Assembly: GCA_002396335.1 (NCBI GenBank)
Contig: DGXN01000013.1
Location: forward strand, 1 to 64,000
Source of the DNA: Bacteroidales bacterium UBA4231
GTDB taxonomy: Bacteria > Bacteroidota > Bacteroidia > Bacteroidales > UBA932
Length of the DNA: 64,000 nt
Direction: 5' to 3'
Below are positions 8,714 through 18,600 of the stretch, piece after piece; the stretch's first letter is position 1, and the number at the start of each line of letters is the position of its first letter. Under the pieces are notes generated by a model that was not told where the DNA came from, searched no databases, and was given only the letters and a program-made list of their open reading frames with translations. The position numbers were made by a program, and so were the translations under genes.

Positions 8714-9547
8714 ATGATTACGTACCCGAACGTGAAATTGAACCTGGGGCTGCAGGTTATCCGTAAACGCGAGGACGGCTACCACGACCTCGAGACCCTC
8801 TTTATCCCCTATTCCGGCCTTTCGGACTGCCTGGAGGTCATAACCGGCGACGACTACTCCCGCACCCTGGCCGGTCTGAAGGAGCGCTACGGCACCCTTT
8901 CGCAGGCGGTGTCGGAAGACGGGAAACTGATGATCACCCTGGCCCGGGAAGGCGGCGTGGACTGGGATCCGCTGCAGGACCTCACCGCCAAGGCGTATGC
9001 CCTGCTGGCGGCAGAGTACAAACTGCCGCCCATGAAGGTTTTCCTGGAAAAACGGTCCCCCGTGGGCGCCGGCCTGGGCGGCGGATCGGCCGACGCGGCC
9101 TTTGCCCTCAGGAGCATCGCTGCGCTGGGCGGCCTTCAGCTGGACGACGACACCCTCGCGGCCTATGCCGCCCGCCTCGGAAGCGACTGCGCCTTCTTCG
9201 TGTACAACCGCCCCATGCTCGGAAGCGGCCGGGGAGAAGTGCTGGAGCCGTGGGATATCGATTTGTCGGCCTACAGGATAGAAGTGATTGTCCCTGAGGG
9301 AATTGCGGTCTCTACGGCCGACGCCTACCGCGGGATCGTCCCCCGTATCCCGGAAAAACCGCTCCGCAGCATCCTCTCACAGCCGGTTTCCACCTGGAAG
9401 GAAGAACTCGGAAACGATTTCGAGAAGACGGTGTTCGCCCGCTATCCCGCACTTGCCGCCCAGAAAGAAGCGCTGTACCGCCGCGGGGCGGTGTATGCCG
9501 CCATGTCAGGCAGCGGGAGCGCTCTGTTCGGCCTCTTCCCCCGCTAA
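8714..9547 (+). CDS. ispE: 4-diphosphocytidyl-2-C-methyl-D-erythritol kinase
   Basis: 277 residues. It carries the GHMP-kinase ATP loop PVGAGLGGGSADAAFALR (about 117-134), the N-terminal PNVKLNLGLQV motif and the C-terminal MSGSGSALFG motif. It phosphorylates CDP-ME in the MEP pathway to isopentenyl diphosphate in the cytoplasm. The ATG at 8714 is chosen; an in-frame TTG at 8705 lies inside the promoter box. Its stop overlaps the stop of the convergent sulfatase maturase gene (shared CTAA). Confidence 0.95.
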   Translation: MITYPNVKLNLGLQVIRKREDGYHDLETLFIPYSGLSDCLEVITGDDYSRTLAGLKERYGTLSQAVSEDGKLMITLAREGGVDWDPLQDLTAKAYALLAAEYKLPPMKVFLEKRSPVGAGLGGGSADAAFALRSIAALGGLQLDDDTLAAYAARLGSDCAFFVYNRPMLGSGRGEVLEPWDIDLSAYRIEVIVPEGIAVSTADAYRGIVPRIPEKPLRSILSQPVSTWKEELGNDFEKTVFARYPALAAQKEALYRRGAVYAAMSGSGSALFGLFPR

Positions 9548-10770
9548 AACATTCCCATAATCTCGGCCGGAGCGCGCTGCTGCGACAGGAGCCAGCGCAT
9601 GCGGTCCAGCACCGGCGCCGCATGGTCGAAGAAGAGCCGGTATCCTTCGCACAGCACATTGACGCCCGTTCCGGGGTCCCGGTGCTGCGGGCATTCGCCG
9701 TTGCAGGCGGGCAGATACGGGCACTGGAGGCAGCGCTTCGGCAGGCCGGTCCACTTCCGGTAGGCAAACCGCTTCACGACGTCCTTTTCCATGAGCTCGC
9801 GGACGGGCGTTTCCAGCACATTCCCCACCTTGTAGGCGGGGTAGACAAAATGGTCGCAGACGTACAGGTCGCCGTTGTGCTCGATGACCGCGTTGCCCGA
9901 GCAGGTTTTCCCGAACACGCACACCCCTTCCCGCTGCCCGCACCAGGCCGCGAGGGCCGAATCGAACAGCTGCACAAAGCACTGCCCTACATCCTGCCGC
10001 ACCCACGTGTCGAACACGTCGCACATGAACGTCCCGAATCCCCGGGCCGACACGGACCAGAAAGCGGGGACGGCACCGTCGGCCCCGGGTTCTGCGATGA
10101 CCGGACGGGCTTTTTTGCCCCTCAGGCGCACGAATTCCATCACGGGGAGAAACTGCATGTAGCGGCTTCCGGCCTCTTTCAGGAAGGCGTACACCTCCCT
10201 GCCGCGGCCTTCGCCCGCCCGGCTGACGGTGGAGAGCGTATTGAACTGGACGCCTTCCCCGCGAAGGATCCGGAGCCCTTCCATCACTTTCCGGAAAGTC
10301 GGGGCGCCGCCCTGGGAGAGCCGATAGCGGTCGTGCACGTCCTCCGGCCCGTCCAGTGACAAGCCTACGAGGAAGTTGTTCTCCCGGAAAAAACGGGCCC
10401 ACGCAGGCGTGAGAAGGGTGCCGTTGGTCTGGATGGAATTGAAGACGCGCTTGTCGCCGGCGTATTTCCGCTGGAATTCCACGGCTTTCCGGAAAAAGTC
10501 GAGGCCCGCCAGAAGGGGCTCGCCGCCGTGCCAGACAAACTGCACCTCGGGGACGTCGTTGGCGTCGATATAGGCCTTGGTGATCCCTTCCAGCACCTCC
10601 GGAGACATCCGCGGCTCCTTTCCCCCATAGATGGCCGACTTGTCCAAATAGTAGCAATACGCGCATCCCAGGTTGCACAGCGACCCGGCCGGCTTGAGCA
10701 TGATGTTGAAAGCCATCGGCCCGCTCAGGCGGGCGGCGTCTTCGAGGGGAATTGCGGCTTGTGGTTTCAT
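9544..10770 (-). CDS. Anaerobic sulfatase-maturating enzyme (radical SAM, SPASM)
   Basis: 408 residues. The radical-SAM cluster is CNLGCAYC (Cys 32, 36, 39), followed by WHGGEPLL and GLSLDGPEDVHD. The C-terminal SPASM-type region has several more Cys (VFGKTCSGN, LYVCDHF, RCLQCPYLPACNGECPQH) for two auxiliary 4Fe-4S clusters. The enzyme oxidizes an active-site Cys or Ser of sulfatases to formylglycine before export. The Ser-type sulfatase at 28592-30172 is the obvious local client, though it is 18 kb away. It is divergent from the MFS permease and convergent with ispE. Confidence 0.92.
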   Translation of the reverse strand: MKPQAAIPLEDAARLSGPMAFNIMLKPAGSLCNLGCAYCYYLDKSAIYGGKEPRMSPEVLEGITKAYIDANDVPEVQFVWHGGEPLLAGLDFFRKAVEFQRKYAGDKRVFNSIQTNGTLLTPAWARFFRENNFLVGLSLDGPEDVHDRYRLSQGGAPTFRKVMEGLRILRGEGVQFNTLSTVSRAGEGRGREVYAFLKEAGSRYMQFLPVMEFVRLRGKKARPVIAEPGADGAVPAFWSVSARGFGTFMCDVFDTWVRQDVGQCFVQLFDSALAAWCGQREGVCVFGKTCSGNAVIEHNGDLYVCDHFVYPAYKVGNVLETPVRELMEKDVVKRFAYRKWTGLPKRCLQCPYLPACNGECPQHRDPGTGVNVLCEGYRLFFDHAAPVLDRMRWLLSQQRAPAEIMGMF

Positions 10771-10774
10771 GACA

Positions 10775-10782
10775 CAAAAATA
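10775..10782 (-). promoter_or_regulatory. -7 promoter box of the sulfatase maturase gene
   Basis: TATTTTTG on the minus strand, 4 nt before the ATG. Confidence 0.5.
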
Positions 10783-10822
10783 GGATATTTTTTTATTCCG
10801 GCCTGGTGCAGAGGGTTATAAA

Positions 10823-10833
10823 TGTTCATACAT
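10823..10833 (+). promoter_or_regulatory. Putative GntR operator, copy 1
   Basis: TGTTCATACAT is repeated exactly before the phosphomannose isomerase gene (12851-12861). The core TGTnnnnACA is palindromic. Here it touches the -33 element of the MFS promoter, so binding would block polymerase. Assignment to the GntR protein at 12043-12765 is inference. Confidence 0.5.
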
Positions 10834-10865
10834 TTTGCAAATATGTTGGAATGTTTATATATTTG
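10834..10865 (+). promoter_or_regulatory. Promoter of the MFS permease gene
   Basis: TTTG at 10834-10837, 20-nt spacer, TATATTTG at 10858-10865; the ATG is 23 nt further. Confidence 0.6.
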
Positions 10866-10888
10866 CAGCACACTAAAACCGTTGTTTT

Positions 10889-12046
10889 ATGAAACCGATG
10901 ATCCGCAAATTCAATTACGTTCCCGTACTCGCCGCGTTTTTTGTCATGGGCTTCTGTGATGTCGTTGGAATCGCCACCAGCTATCTGAAGCAGGACTTCG
11001 GCCTGAGTGAGTCCCTGGCAGGGTTCATCCCTTCCATGGTATTCATCTGGTTCCTCTTCCTTTCGGTTCCGGCTGCGCTTCTGATGAACCGGCTGGGACG
11101 GAAAACGATGGTCCAGATCAGCAATATCATCACGTTTGTGGGCATGCTCATCCCGTTTTTCTGGTACAGCTTTGCTTCCTGCATGCTTGCCTTCATCCTT
11201 CTGGGAATCGGTAATACCATCCTGCAAGTGTCTCTGAATCCGCTGCTTACCAATGTAGTCAGCGGCGAGAAACTGAGCTCCTGCCTTACCGGCGGACAAG
11301 TGGTCAAGGCTGTCTCCTCTTTCTGCGCTCCTTTCCTGGCGCTGTTTGCGGCGGGCAGCTTCGGCAACTGGAAGTATCTGTTCACCATCTATGCGCTGGT
11401 CACGTTCCTGTCCTGGCTGTTACTGGAATTCACCTGGATTGAAAAGGAAAAGCCGAGCGGGGACGGAACGTCGGTTTCCAAAGCCTTCGGCCTTCTGAAA
11501 GACAGGGCCGTCCTGCTGTTCTTCCTTGGAATTTTCTTTGTGGTGGGCGTAGATGTCGGCACCAATACCGTAAGTCCCAAACTCCTCATCGAGCGTTGCG
11601 GCCTGGCTGTGGAAAAGGCATCGCTGGGCGCCAGCGTGTACTTCATCTGCCGTACGGCCGGGGCTTTCCTCGGGACGTTCCTGCTAAGCCGGATGAACGA
11701 TATCAAATACCTGAAAATCAATATTTTCCTCGCTGTAGCAGCAATGATCCTCCTGTTCTTTGCCCCTACGGCCACCCTGATCCTCATCGGGATAGGCGGT
11801 ATCGGCTTCTTCTGCTCCAGCGTTTTCTCGGTGCTCTTCTCCCAGGCGCTGAAAGCCCGTCCGGAAAAGGCCAACGAGATTTCCGGATTCATGATCACCG
11901 GGGTTTGCGGCGGTGCCGTAATTCCTCCGCTCATGGGACTGGCCACGGAGTGGGTCGGGAATCAGAACGGTTCCCTTGCCGTGATTTCCATCTGTCTGCT
12001 CTATCTGCTGTACTGCTCTTTTGCAGCCGGACGCATGAAGTCCTAA
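10889..12046 (+). CDS. Sugar MFS transporter (FHS/FucP-like)
   Basis: 385 residues with 12 hydrophobic segments and no signal peptide, so an inner-membrane permease. MGFCDVVGIATSYLKQDFGLS in the first helix pair, MNRLGRKTMV in the first cytoplasmic loop and GNTILQVSLNPLLTNV resemble the FucP-like sugar-proton symporters. It is flanked by a promoter and an operator-like site shared with the mannose-metabolism operon across the GntR gene, so mannose or another hexose is the probable substrate. The stop overlaps the GntR gene stop (CTAA). Substrate is inferred from context only. Confidence 0.85.
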   Translation: MKPMIRKFNYVPVLAAFFVMGFCDVVGIATSYLKQDFGLSESLAGFIPSMVFIWFLFLSVPAALLMNRLGRKTMVQISNIITFVGMLIPFFWYSFASCMLAFILLGIGNTILQVSLNPLLTNVVSGEKLSSCLTGGQVVKAVSSFCAPFLALFAAGSFGNWKYLFTIYALVTFLSWLLLEFTWIEKEKPSGDGTSVSKAFGLLKDRAVLLFFLGIFFVVGVDVGTNTVSPKLLIERCGLAVEKASLGASVYFICRTAGAFLGTFLLSRMNDIKYLKINIFLAVAAMILLFFAPTATLILIGIGGIGFFCSSVFSVLFSQALKARPEKANEISGFMITGVCGGAVIPPLMGLATEWVGNQNGSLAVISICLLYLLYCSFAAGRMKS

Positions 12047-12765
12047 CGGCTGGCTTCCAGCGTATAGGTAAAACTGTCGGCCCTGTAGTAGCCGATATTG
12101 TATTCTACGGGGAGCGCGTTCACATCGTAGACAAAGCGCTTGCGGATAAGGATGGGGTCGTTGGGCTGGATTTCCAGCTTGGCGGCCACCATTTCTCCCG
12201 CCAGGCGGGCCGACACTTCTTCTTTTGAGGTTTTCACTTCTATTCCATATGTGGTCTGAAGCATCTCATACAGAGGAAGATTGTAGTTTTCTTCCCCGTT
12301 GATCGGCAGCTTCGGGTTGAAGTAGGAGATGAAGTGGACAAAGGGGAAGGACGTGTTGCCTCTCACCCTTTCCATGACCACACAGCGCGTCCCTTCCTCT
12401 ACGCCGAAGAAATCGGCAATCTCAAGGCTGGCTTTCTTGAAACTGATGTGAAGCTCGTAATTCTTCACTTCAATACCCAGCATTTTCATTTCCTGCGAGA
12501 AACTGAGCCAGTTTTTCACACCGCCGGTTATGGCCTTGCGAGCGACTTTCGTACCGACCCCCTTCTTGCGGACAAGCAGCCCCTCGAACACCAGTTGGTT
12601 GATGGCCTGGCGCAATGTATTTCGGGATATGTGCAGTTGCTGAGCCAGGTCCACTTCATTCGGGAGCATCTTCCCGTTTTTGTACTCCGGACTCTCAATG
12701 AGTTCGCGCAGAATCTGTTGCGCCTGTTTGTGCAACGGAATATTGCTGCTGGGATCCAGTGTCAT
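12043..12765 (-). CDS. GntR-family (HutC/UTRA type) transcriptional regulator
   Basis: 240 residues from the ATG at 12765; the frame is open to 12861 but that extension overlaps the divergent promoter. The N-terminal winged helix (about 1-75: PLHKQAQQILRELIES, LPNEVDLAQQLHISRNTLRQAINQLVFEGLL) is followed by a UTRA ligand-binding domain (about 95-235), which in this family senses sugars or sugar phosphates. It sits between the permease and the mannan locus and is divergent from the latter. An 11-bp motif shared by both flanking promoters is the likely operator. Expected to repress in the absence of a mannose-derived effector. Confidence 0.9.
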   Translation of the reverse strand: MTLDPSSNIPLHKQAQQILRELIESPEYKNGKMLPNEVDLAQQLHISRNTLRQAINQLVFEGLLVRKKGVGTKVARKAITGGVKNWLSFSQEMKMLGIEVKNYELHISFKKASLEIADFFGVEEGTRCVVMERVRGNTSFPFVHFISYFNPKLPINGEENYNLPLYEMLQTTYGIEVKTSKEEVSARLAGEMVAAKLEIQPNDPILIRKRFVYDVNALPVEYNIGYYRADSFTYTLEASR

Positions 12766-12787
12766 AGGTATTTTCTCTTTGTCCGCA

Positions 12788-12795
12788 CAAAAGTA
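12788..12795 (-). promoter_or_regulatory. -7 promoter box of the GntR gene
   Basis: TACTTTTG on the minus strand, 22 nt before the ATG at 12765. Confidence 0.4.
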
Positions 12796-12804
12796 TAAAA
12801 AAAT

Positions 12805-12835
12805 TTTGGCAGATAAAAACTTATGTATATATTTG
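12805..12835 (+). promoter_or_regulatory. Promoter of the mannan utilization operon
   Basis: TTTG at 12805-12808, 19-nt spacer, TATATTTG at 12828-12835. The ATG of the first gene is 27 nt further, and the operator-like TGTTCATACAT lies in the short leader. Confidence 0.6.
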
Positions 12836-12850
12836 CACAAACTATTTATT

Positions 12851-12861
12851 TGTTCATACAT
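12851..12861 (+). promoter_or_regulatory. Putative GntR operator, copy 2
   Basis: TGTTCATACAT, identical over 11 bp to 10823-10833. It lies downstream of the predicted transcription start and just before the ATG, where a bound repressor would act as a roadblock. Confidence 0.5.
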
Positions 12862-12862
12862 A

Positions 12863-14587
12863 ATGAGAACACGAAACTATGACAAATATCCGGCCACCCA
12901 TGTGGAGGGACGGGTTTTTCGTGGATGGAGAGAAGTAGCAAATATGCTTGCTGAATGCGGTCAAAAGCCTGTGGCTCTGGACTGTTACACCGGAGTCCTG
13001 GAAGACGAACTGCTGGACGGCCTTGATGGTGCTTTCTCCCATATTGTACGCACATATACGCTCATGAAGCCCCAGAACCAGATTCTGGAAATGACCCGCC
13101 GTTTCATGACCGACGACGTATTGTTCGGTTTTGTGTCCCCTTTCTGCCTGGAAGAGTTCTTCGACGCAGAAAAGTTGGAACAGGCCCGGGAGACGCTTCG
13201 CCGTGCCGGAAAAGAGACGCTGGTCGTCGGCCCCGGAGCAGTGCTCGTCGCTCCTGACGCCACGCTTGTCTATGCCGACATGGCGCGCTGGGAAATACAG
13301 CAGCGCTTCCGCCGCCACCAAGTGTGCGGCCTGGGCGTGGACAACCGGCAGGACCCCGTTTCCATTCAGTATAAGCGCGGATATTTCATAGACTGGCGTG
13401 TATTGGACAAATACAAAGACACCCTGTTCGGGAAAGTGCAGTGGTGGCTGGACACCAACGCTCCCGGAGACCCCAAGCTCATTTCCGGAGAAACTTTCCG
13501 GGAAGGTCTCCGGAACACCGTCCGGGGCCCCTTCCGGGTTGTTCCCTTCTTCGATCCCGCTCCGTGGGGCGGCCAGTGGATGAAAGATGTCTGCGGCCTT
13601 GACCCGGAGGTTCCGAATTACGGCTGGTGCTTCGACTGTGTCCCGGAAGAAAACAGCCTGCTGCTGGAAGTGGAGGGCGTCAACTTCGAACTCCCGTCCC
13701 AGGACCTGGTCCTCTGCCACAGCCGGGAACTGCTCGGCGGCCCTGTCCAGGCCCGTTTCGGCAAGGATTTTCCCATCCGCTTCGATTTCCTTGACACCAT
13801 AGGCGGAGGCAACCTGAGCCTCCAGGTGCATCCGACCGCACAGTTTATCCGTGAAAACTTCGGCATGTCCTATACCCAGGACGAGAGCTACTACATCCTT
13901 GACGCCGCACCCGGCGCCGTGGTCTATCTGGGCGTAAAAGACGGCGTGGACAAAGACGCCATGCTGGAGGATTTACGCGCCGCCCAGCGCGGAGAACTGG
14001 TTTTCGACGCCGAGAAGTACGTGAACAAACTCCCCGCCACCAAACACGACCACTACCTGATTCCGGGCGGCACCATCCACTGCTCGGGGGCAGGCTGCCT
14101 TACACTTGAGATCAGCGCTACGCCCAATCTGTTCACATTCAAGCTGTGGGACTGGCAGCGGCTGGGCCTGGACGGAAAACCCCGTCCCATCAATGTGGAA
14201 CGCGGAAGCAAGGTTATCCAGTGGGAAAGAGACACCCGCTATGTCAAGGAGCATCTGGCCAACCATTTCGAGAAAACCGCCGCCGGAGAAGGCTGGGACG
14301 AGACCCGGACCGGTCTCCATCCTTACGAATTCATTGAAACCCGGAGGACACGCTTCAGCGTGCCTGTCACGTTCCGGACCGGAGACAGCGTCCAGGTCCT
14401 GAATCTGGTAGAAGGAGAAGAAGCCGTCGTGGAAAGCCCGAAAGGCCTTTTCCCTCCTTTTGTCGTCCATTATGCCGAGACCTTCATTATCCCGGCCTCG
14501 GTAGGTGAATATACCATCCGGCCACACGGCGAGGCGGAAGGGAAAAGCTGCAAGGTAATCCGGGCTTTCATCCGTTTCAATGCTTAA
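12863..14587 (+). CDS. manA: Class I mannose-6-phosphate isomerase with an extra N-terminal domain
   Basis: 574 residues from the ATG at 12863. The C-terminal part (from about 230) is a type I phosphomannose isomerase: DPAPWGGQWMKDVCG resembles the family WGG motif. The four zinc ligands are visible as Gln and His in SLQVHP (about 319-324), Glu in DESYYIL (about 340) and His in GGTIHCSG (about 403). The N-terminal 220 residues are not part of the classic enzyme and I cannot assign them with confidence. It converts mannose-6-phosphate to fructose-6-phosphate. First gene of the mannan operon; it overlaps the ROK kinase gene by 8 nt. Confidence 0.85.
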   Translation: MRTRNYDKYPATHVEGRVFRGWREVANMLAECGQKPVALDCYTGVLEDELLDGLDGAFSHIVRTYTLMKPQNQILEMTRRFMTDDVLFGFVSPFCLEEFFDAEKLEQARETLRRAGKETLVVGPGAVLVAPDATLVYADMARWEIQQRFRRHQVCGLGVDNRQDPVSIQYKRGYFIDWRVLDKYKDTLFGKVQWWLDTNAPGDPKLISGETFREGLRNTVRGPFRVVPFFDPAPWGGQWMKDVCGLDPEVPNYGWCFDCVPEENSLLLEVEGVNFELPSQDLVLCHSRELLGGPVQARFGKDFPIRFDFLDTIGGGNLSLQVHPTAQFIRENFGMSYTQDESYYILDAAPGAVVYLGVKDGVDKDAMLEDLRAAQRGELVFDAEKYVNKLPATKHDHYLIPGGTIHCSGAGCLTLEISATPNLFTFKLWDWQRLGLDGKPRPINVERGSKVIQWERDTRYVKEHLANHFEKTAAGEGWDETRTGLHPYEFIETRRTRFSVPVTFRTGDSVQVLNLVEGEEAVVESPKGLFPPFVVHYAETFIIPASVGEYTIRPHGEAEGKSCKVIRAFIRFNA

Positions 14588-15668
14588 GCGCGATATGTAC
14601 GAAAACGACCACAGAACAGTAATGACACTGGATGCCGGAGGGACGAACTTCGTCTTTTCGGCCATCAGGGGTTGCCAGGAAGTGGTGGCTCCGGTGCGCC
14701 TCAACGCGGTGACGGACGACGTCCGGCGCTGCCTGGACGTGCTTGTCAGCGGGTTCCGCCAGGTGGAAGAAGCCCTTCCGGAACGTCCGGCGGCCATCAG
14801 TTTCGCTTTTCCCGGCCCTGCCGACTACGAGGCCGGAATCATCGGGGACCTGCCCAATTTCCCCTGCTTCCGCGACGGCGTCGCCATGGGACCGTACCTT
14901 TCGGAGGTTTTCGGCCTGCCGGTATTCATCAACAACGACGGCAACCTGTTCGCTTACGGGGAGGCCCTTGCCGGAGCGCTTCCGCAGATGAATGCCCGCC
15001 TCGAGCAGGCCGGAAGCACGCAGCGCTATAAAAACCTCATCGGCCTTACGCTCGGGACCGGATTCGGCGCGGGAGTCGTGCTGGACGGCGTTCTTCTGCG
15101 CGGCGACAACGGCTGCGGCGGAGATGTATGGCTGATGCGCAACGTCCATTTCCCCGACAAAATTGCCGAAGAAAGCGTCAGCATCCGCGCCGTCAAACGC
15201 GTGTACGCCCAACTGTCCGGAAACGGCGGGGACCTCTCTCCCAAAGATATCTTCGAGATAGCCATGGGGCAGCGCGAAGGAAATATGCAGGCTGCCAGGA
15301 CCGCCTTTGCGGACATGGGGACAGCCATCGCCGACGCCCTTGCACATGCCCTTGACATTGCCGACGGGCTGGTGGTGATCGGCGGAGGCCTCTCCGGCGC
15401 CGCCCGGTTCATCATCCCGGCACTGACGCAGGCCATACAGCCGTGGGTGCAGATGCAGGTGCTGGACCTTACCAGCGGGGAAGGCATGCGTAAATTCCTG
15501 GAAGACACTTCCATACCTGTAAACATTCCCGGAAGCGAGCGGACCGTCCGCTACCGGAAAGACAAGAAGACCGGCATTACGGTATCGCAGCTGGGTACCA
15601 GTGAAGCCGTATCCATAGGTGCATACGCCTATGCCCTCTCGCAAATTGACAAAACAACCCAATATTAA
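14580..15668 (+). CDS. ROK-family sugar kinase (probable mannokinase or other hexokinase)
   Basis: About 362 residues; the ATG at 14580 overlaps the previous gene, and a second ATG at 14595 is also possible. The phosphate loop is MTLDAGGTN, the sugar-binding/catalytic region is INNDGNLFAYGEALAG, LGTGFGAGVVLDG and the adenosine region is GLVVIGGGLSG. The zinc-binding CGxxGCxE motif of many ROK proteins is missing (the region reads GCGGDVWL). Between a phosphomannose isomerase and a SusC/SusD pair, phosphorylation of mannose is the most sensible job, but substrate is inferred. Confidence 0.85.
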   Translation: MLKRDMYENDHRTVMTLDAGGTNFVFSAIRGCQEVVAPVRLNAVTDDVRRCLDVLVSGFRQVEEALPERPAAISFAFPGPADYEAGIIGDLPNFPCFRDGVAMGPYLSEVFGLPVFINNDGNLFAYGEALAGALPQMNARLEQAGSTQRYKNLIGLTLGTGFGAGVVLDGVLLRGDNGCGGDVWLMRNVHFPDKIAEESVSIRAVKRVYAQLSGNGGDLSPKDIFEIAMGQREGNMQAARTAFADMGTAIADALAHALDIADGLVVIGGGLSGAARFIIPALTQAIQPWVQMQVLDLTSGEGMRKFLEDTSIPVNIPGSERTVRYRKDKKTGITVSQLGTSEAVSIGAYAYALSQIDKTTQY

Positions 15669-15684
15669 CTTAATCCCATTACAG

Positions 15685-18600
15685 ATGAAACGATCCAAGT
15701 TCAGTGAATGCATCCGGACAGCAGTACTGTCCGTGCTCGTGTTCATGGGCGCAGGCGCCTGCCTCGGCGCCGCGGCGCAAAACGGCCACCGGGTATCCGG
15801 TACGGTTGTTTCAAACGGAGAATCTGTCATTGGCGCATCCGTGATTGTGAAAGGCACGTCACAGGGAACAGTCACCAATGTAGATGGATTCTACACGATC
15901 CAGACCAAACCGGACGCGGTGCTGGTATTTTCGGCTATCGGCTACGAACCCGTAGAGGTGGCTGTCGCCGGCCGCAACACGGTGGATGTTACAATGGAAG
16001 AGTCCAGCCTGCTGCTGGACGACGCCGTGGTAGTAGGTTACGGTGTACAGAAGAAAGTCAACCTCACCGGCGCCGTAGCTTCCGTGTCGACCAAGGAGCT
16101 GGAAGGAAAACCCATCAACAATGTTCTGGAAGGTCTCCAGGGCACCACTCCCGGTCTGGTTATCCAGCAGGGTTCCTCCACTCCGGGCGGCGTTCCTTCA
16201 ATGAATATCCGCGGCTACAACACCATGAACGACAATAATCCGCTGGTGATTATTGACGGTATCGAAGGTTCCCTGGCCAACCTGAACCCCAACGACATCG
16301 ATCAGATTTCCGTCCTCAAGGACGCATCCTCCACGGCCATTTACGGTTCCCGCGCTTCCAACGGTGTCATCCTGGTGACCACCAAGAAAGGCAGCGAAGG
16401 GGAAGTCCATGTGAATTACGACATGAGCTTCGGCCTGCAGCAGGCTACCGCCCTTCCCACCGTGGTGGATTCCTGGATTTATGCCGAGCTTTACAACGAA
16501 GCAGCCGTGAACTCCGGCCGCACCGTCAAGTTCAACGCCCAGGATATCGCCGGATTCCGCAACGGCGGCACCAACGTGAAGTGGATCAACGAGCTTTACA
16601 AGGCCACGGCTCCCCAGCACAGTCACAATCTCTCTGTGACCGGCGGCACCAAGAACCTCTCTTATATGGCTTCCCTGGGCTATCTGGACCAGGACAGCAT
16701 GTTCAAAGGCCCCGACTACGGCTACAACCGTTACAACGCCCGCCTCAACATGAGCCACAAGGTGACCGACCGCCTGACCGTAAACGCCACGGCCCAATAC
16801 ACCCGCAACGTCATCCGCGATCACGCCTACTGGACCGAATGGATTATCGAGCAGTGCAACCGCATGCCCGCCATCTACGAAATCAAGAATGCCGACGGCA
16901 CCTACACCTACCCTTCCGGCTCCAACTCCAACTCGCTGGAACGGCTTGAAACCGGCGGATACCGCCAGAGCCTGAACGAGGACATCAGCGGCAGCGTGAA
17001 TGCCAGTTTCCGCATCATGGACGGCCTCAGCCTGAATGCCACGGTGGGCGGACGTTCCATTGACAACGGCACGCACGAGAACCGCATGGCTTCCACCGCG
17101 GCAGCCTCCGGAGACAAGGAAAACCACATTTCCGAGTCGTCCTACAGGGCCACCAAACTCACGTCCACCATCACCCTGAATTTTGAAAAGACGTTTGCCG
17201 AAAAGCACAACGTGGGCGCCCTTCTGGGTTATGCCTATGAAGGCGAAAGTGCAAAGAACTTCGACACCCAGCGCCTGACCGACGATTCCAAGTACGACAT
17301 TTTCGTCGGCAACCTCTCCGGCGACAAAGTCTCCAACAACGGCGGCGCATCCGACTGGTCCCTGTATTCCGGCTTCGCCCGCCTCACCTACAACTACGAC
17401 GAGCGTTACCTGGCCGAATTCAATATCCGTAACGACTACTCGTCCTACTTCGCTAAGGGCAACCGTTCCGGTCTCTTCCCTTCGGTGTCGCTGGGCTGGC
17501 GTCTCTCCCAGGAACCCTGGTGGGAAAACATCCGTCCCATCATCCCTTCCCTGAAGCTGCGCGGCAGCTGGGGTCTTGTCGGTAACAACCGCATCGGCGC
17601 TTACCGCTACATGCAGACCGTGTCCGTAACCCAGGGTTACAACTTCGGCGGCGAGCTTGTCCCCACGGCTTACTTCTCTTCCGTAGACCCGTCCATCAAG
17701 TGGGAGACCACCCGGATGGCCGACATCGGCCTGGACATGGGGCTGCTCAAGAACAACCTCAATATCTCCTTCGACTTCTTCAACAACCTCACCAGCGATA
17801 TCCTGGTCGGCCTGCCGGTTCCCGGTATGTTCGGCAACGGCGCTCCCACTTCCAACGCCGCCAAGGTGTCCAGCTGGGGCTGGGAACTGTCGGCCAATTA
17901 TCACTTCCGCACCGGAAGCGTGGACCACAGCATTGCCGGAAACATCTCCGACAGCTGGAACAAAGTGGTCGACACCAAGGGCGAAACCCTGTACTACGGC
18001 TACGACGTGGTCACGGTCATCAAGGAAGGGTATCCGCTTTACTCCTACTATGCCCTCAGGAGCAACGGCCTGTTCCAGAGCGACGACGAGGCGGCAGCCG
18101 CACCTCATCTGGAGGGCATCGTCCCCCGCGCAGGTGACATCCGCTACATCGACAAACCGGACGAGAACGGCAACACCGACGGCGTGATCAATGACGACGA
18201 CCGCTTTGTGGTGGGCAACGACTTCCCCCGTTACACCTTCGGCCTCAGCTACAACATGCAGTGGAAAGGATTCTTCTTCTCCGCATTCCTGCAGGGTGTC
18301 GGCATGCGCAGCCGCTGGATGAGAGGTGAAGCCGTGGAAGCCTTCCACAACAACAACGAAGGCCCCGTTCTGGACTTCCACCTGGACCGCTGGACGCCGG
18401 CCAATCCCAACGCTACCTACCCGCGTCTGACCATGGGCAGCGAATCCACCAACAACGCCACCAAGTCCGACTTCTGGATTCAGAACGCCGCCTACCTGCG
18501 CCTCAAGAACGTCCAGATGGGTTACAACTTCCAGGGCGACTGGATGAAAGCGATTCATCTGAGCGGCCTGCGCGCCTATGTGAGCGTAGAGAACGCCCTT

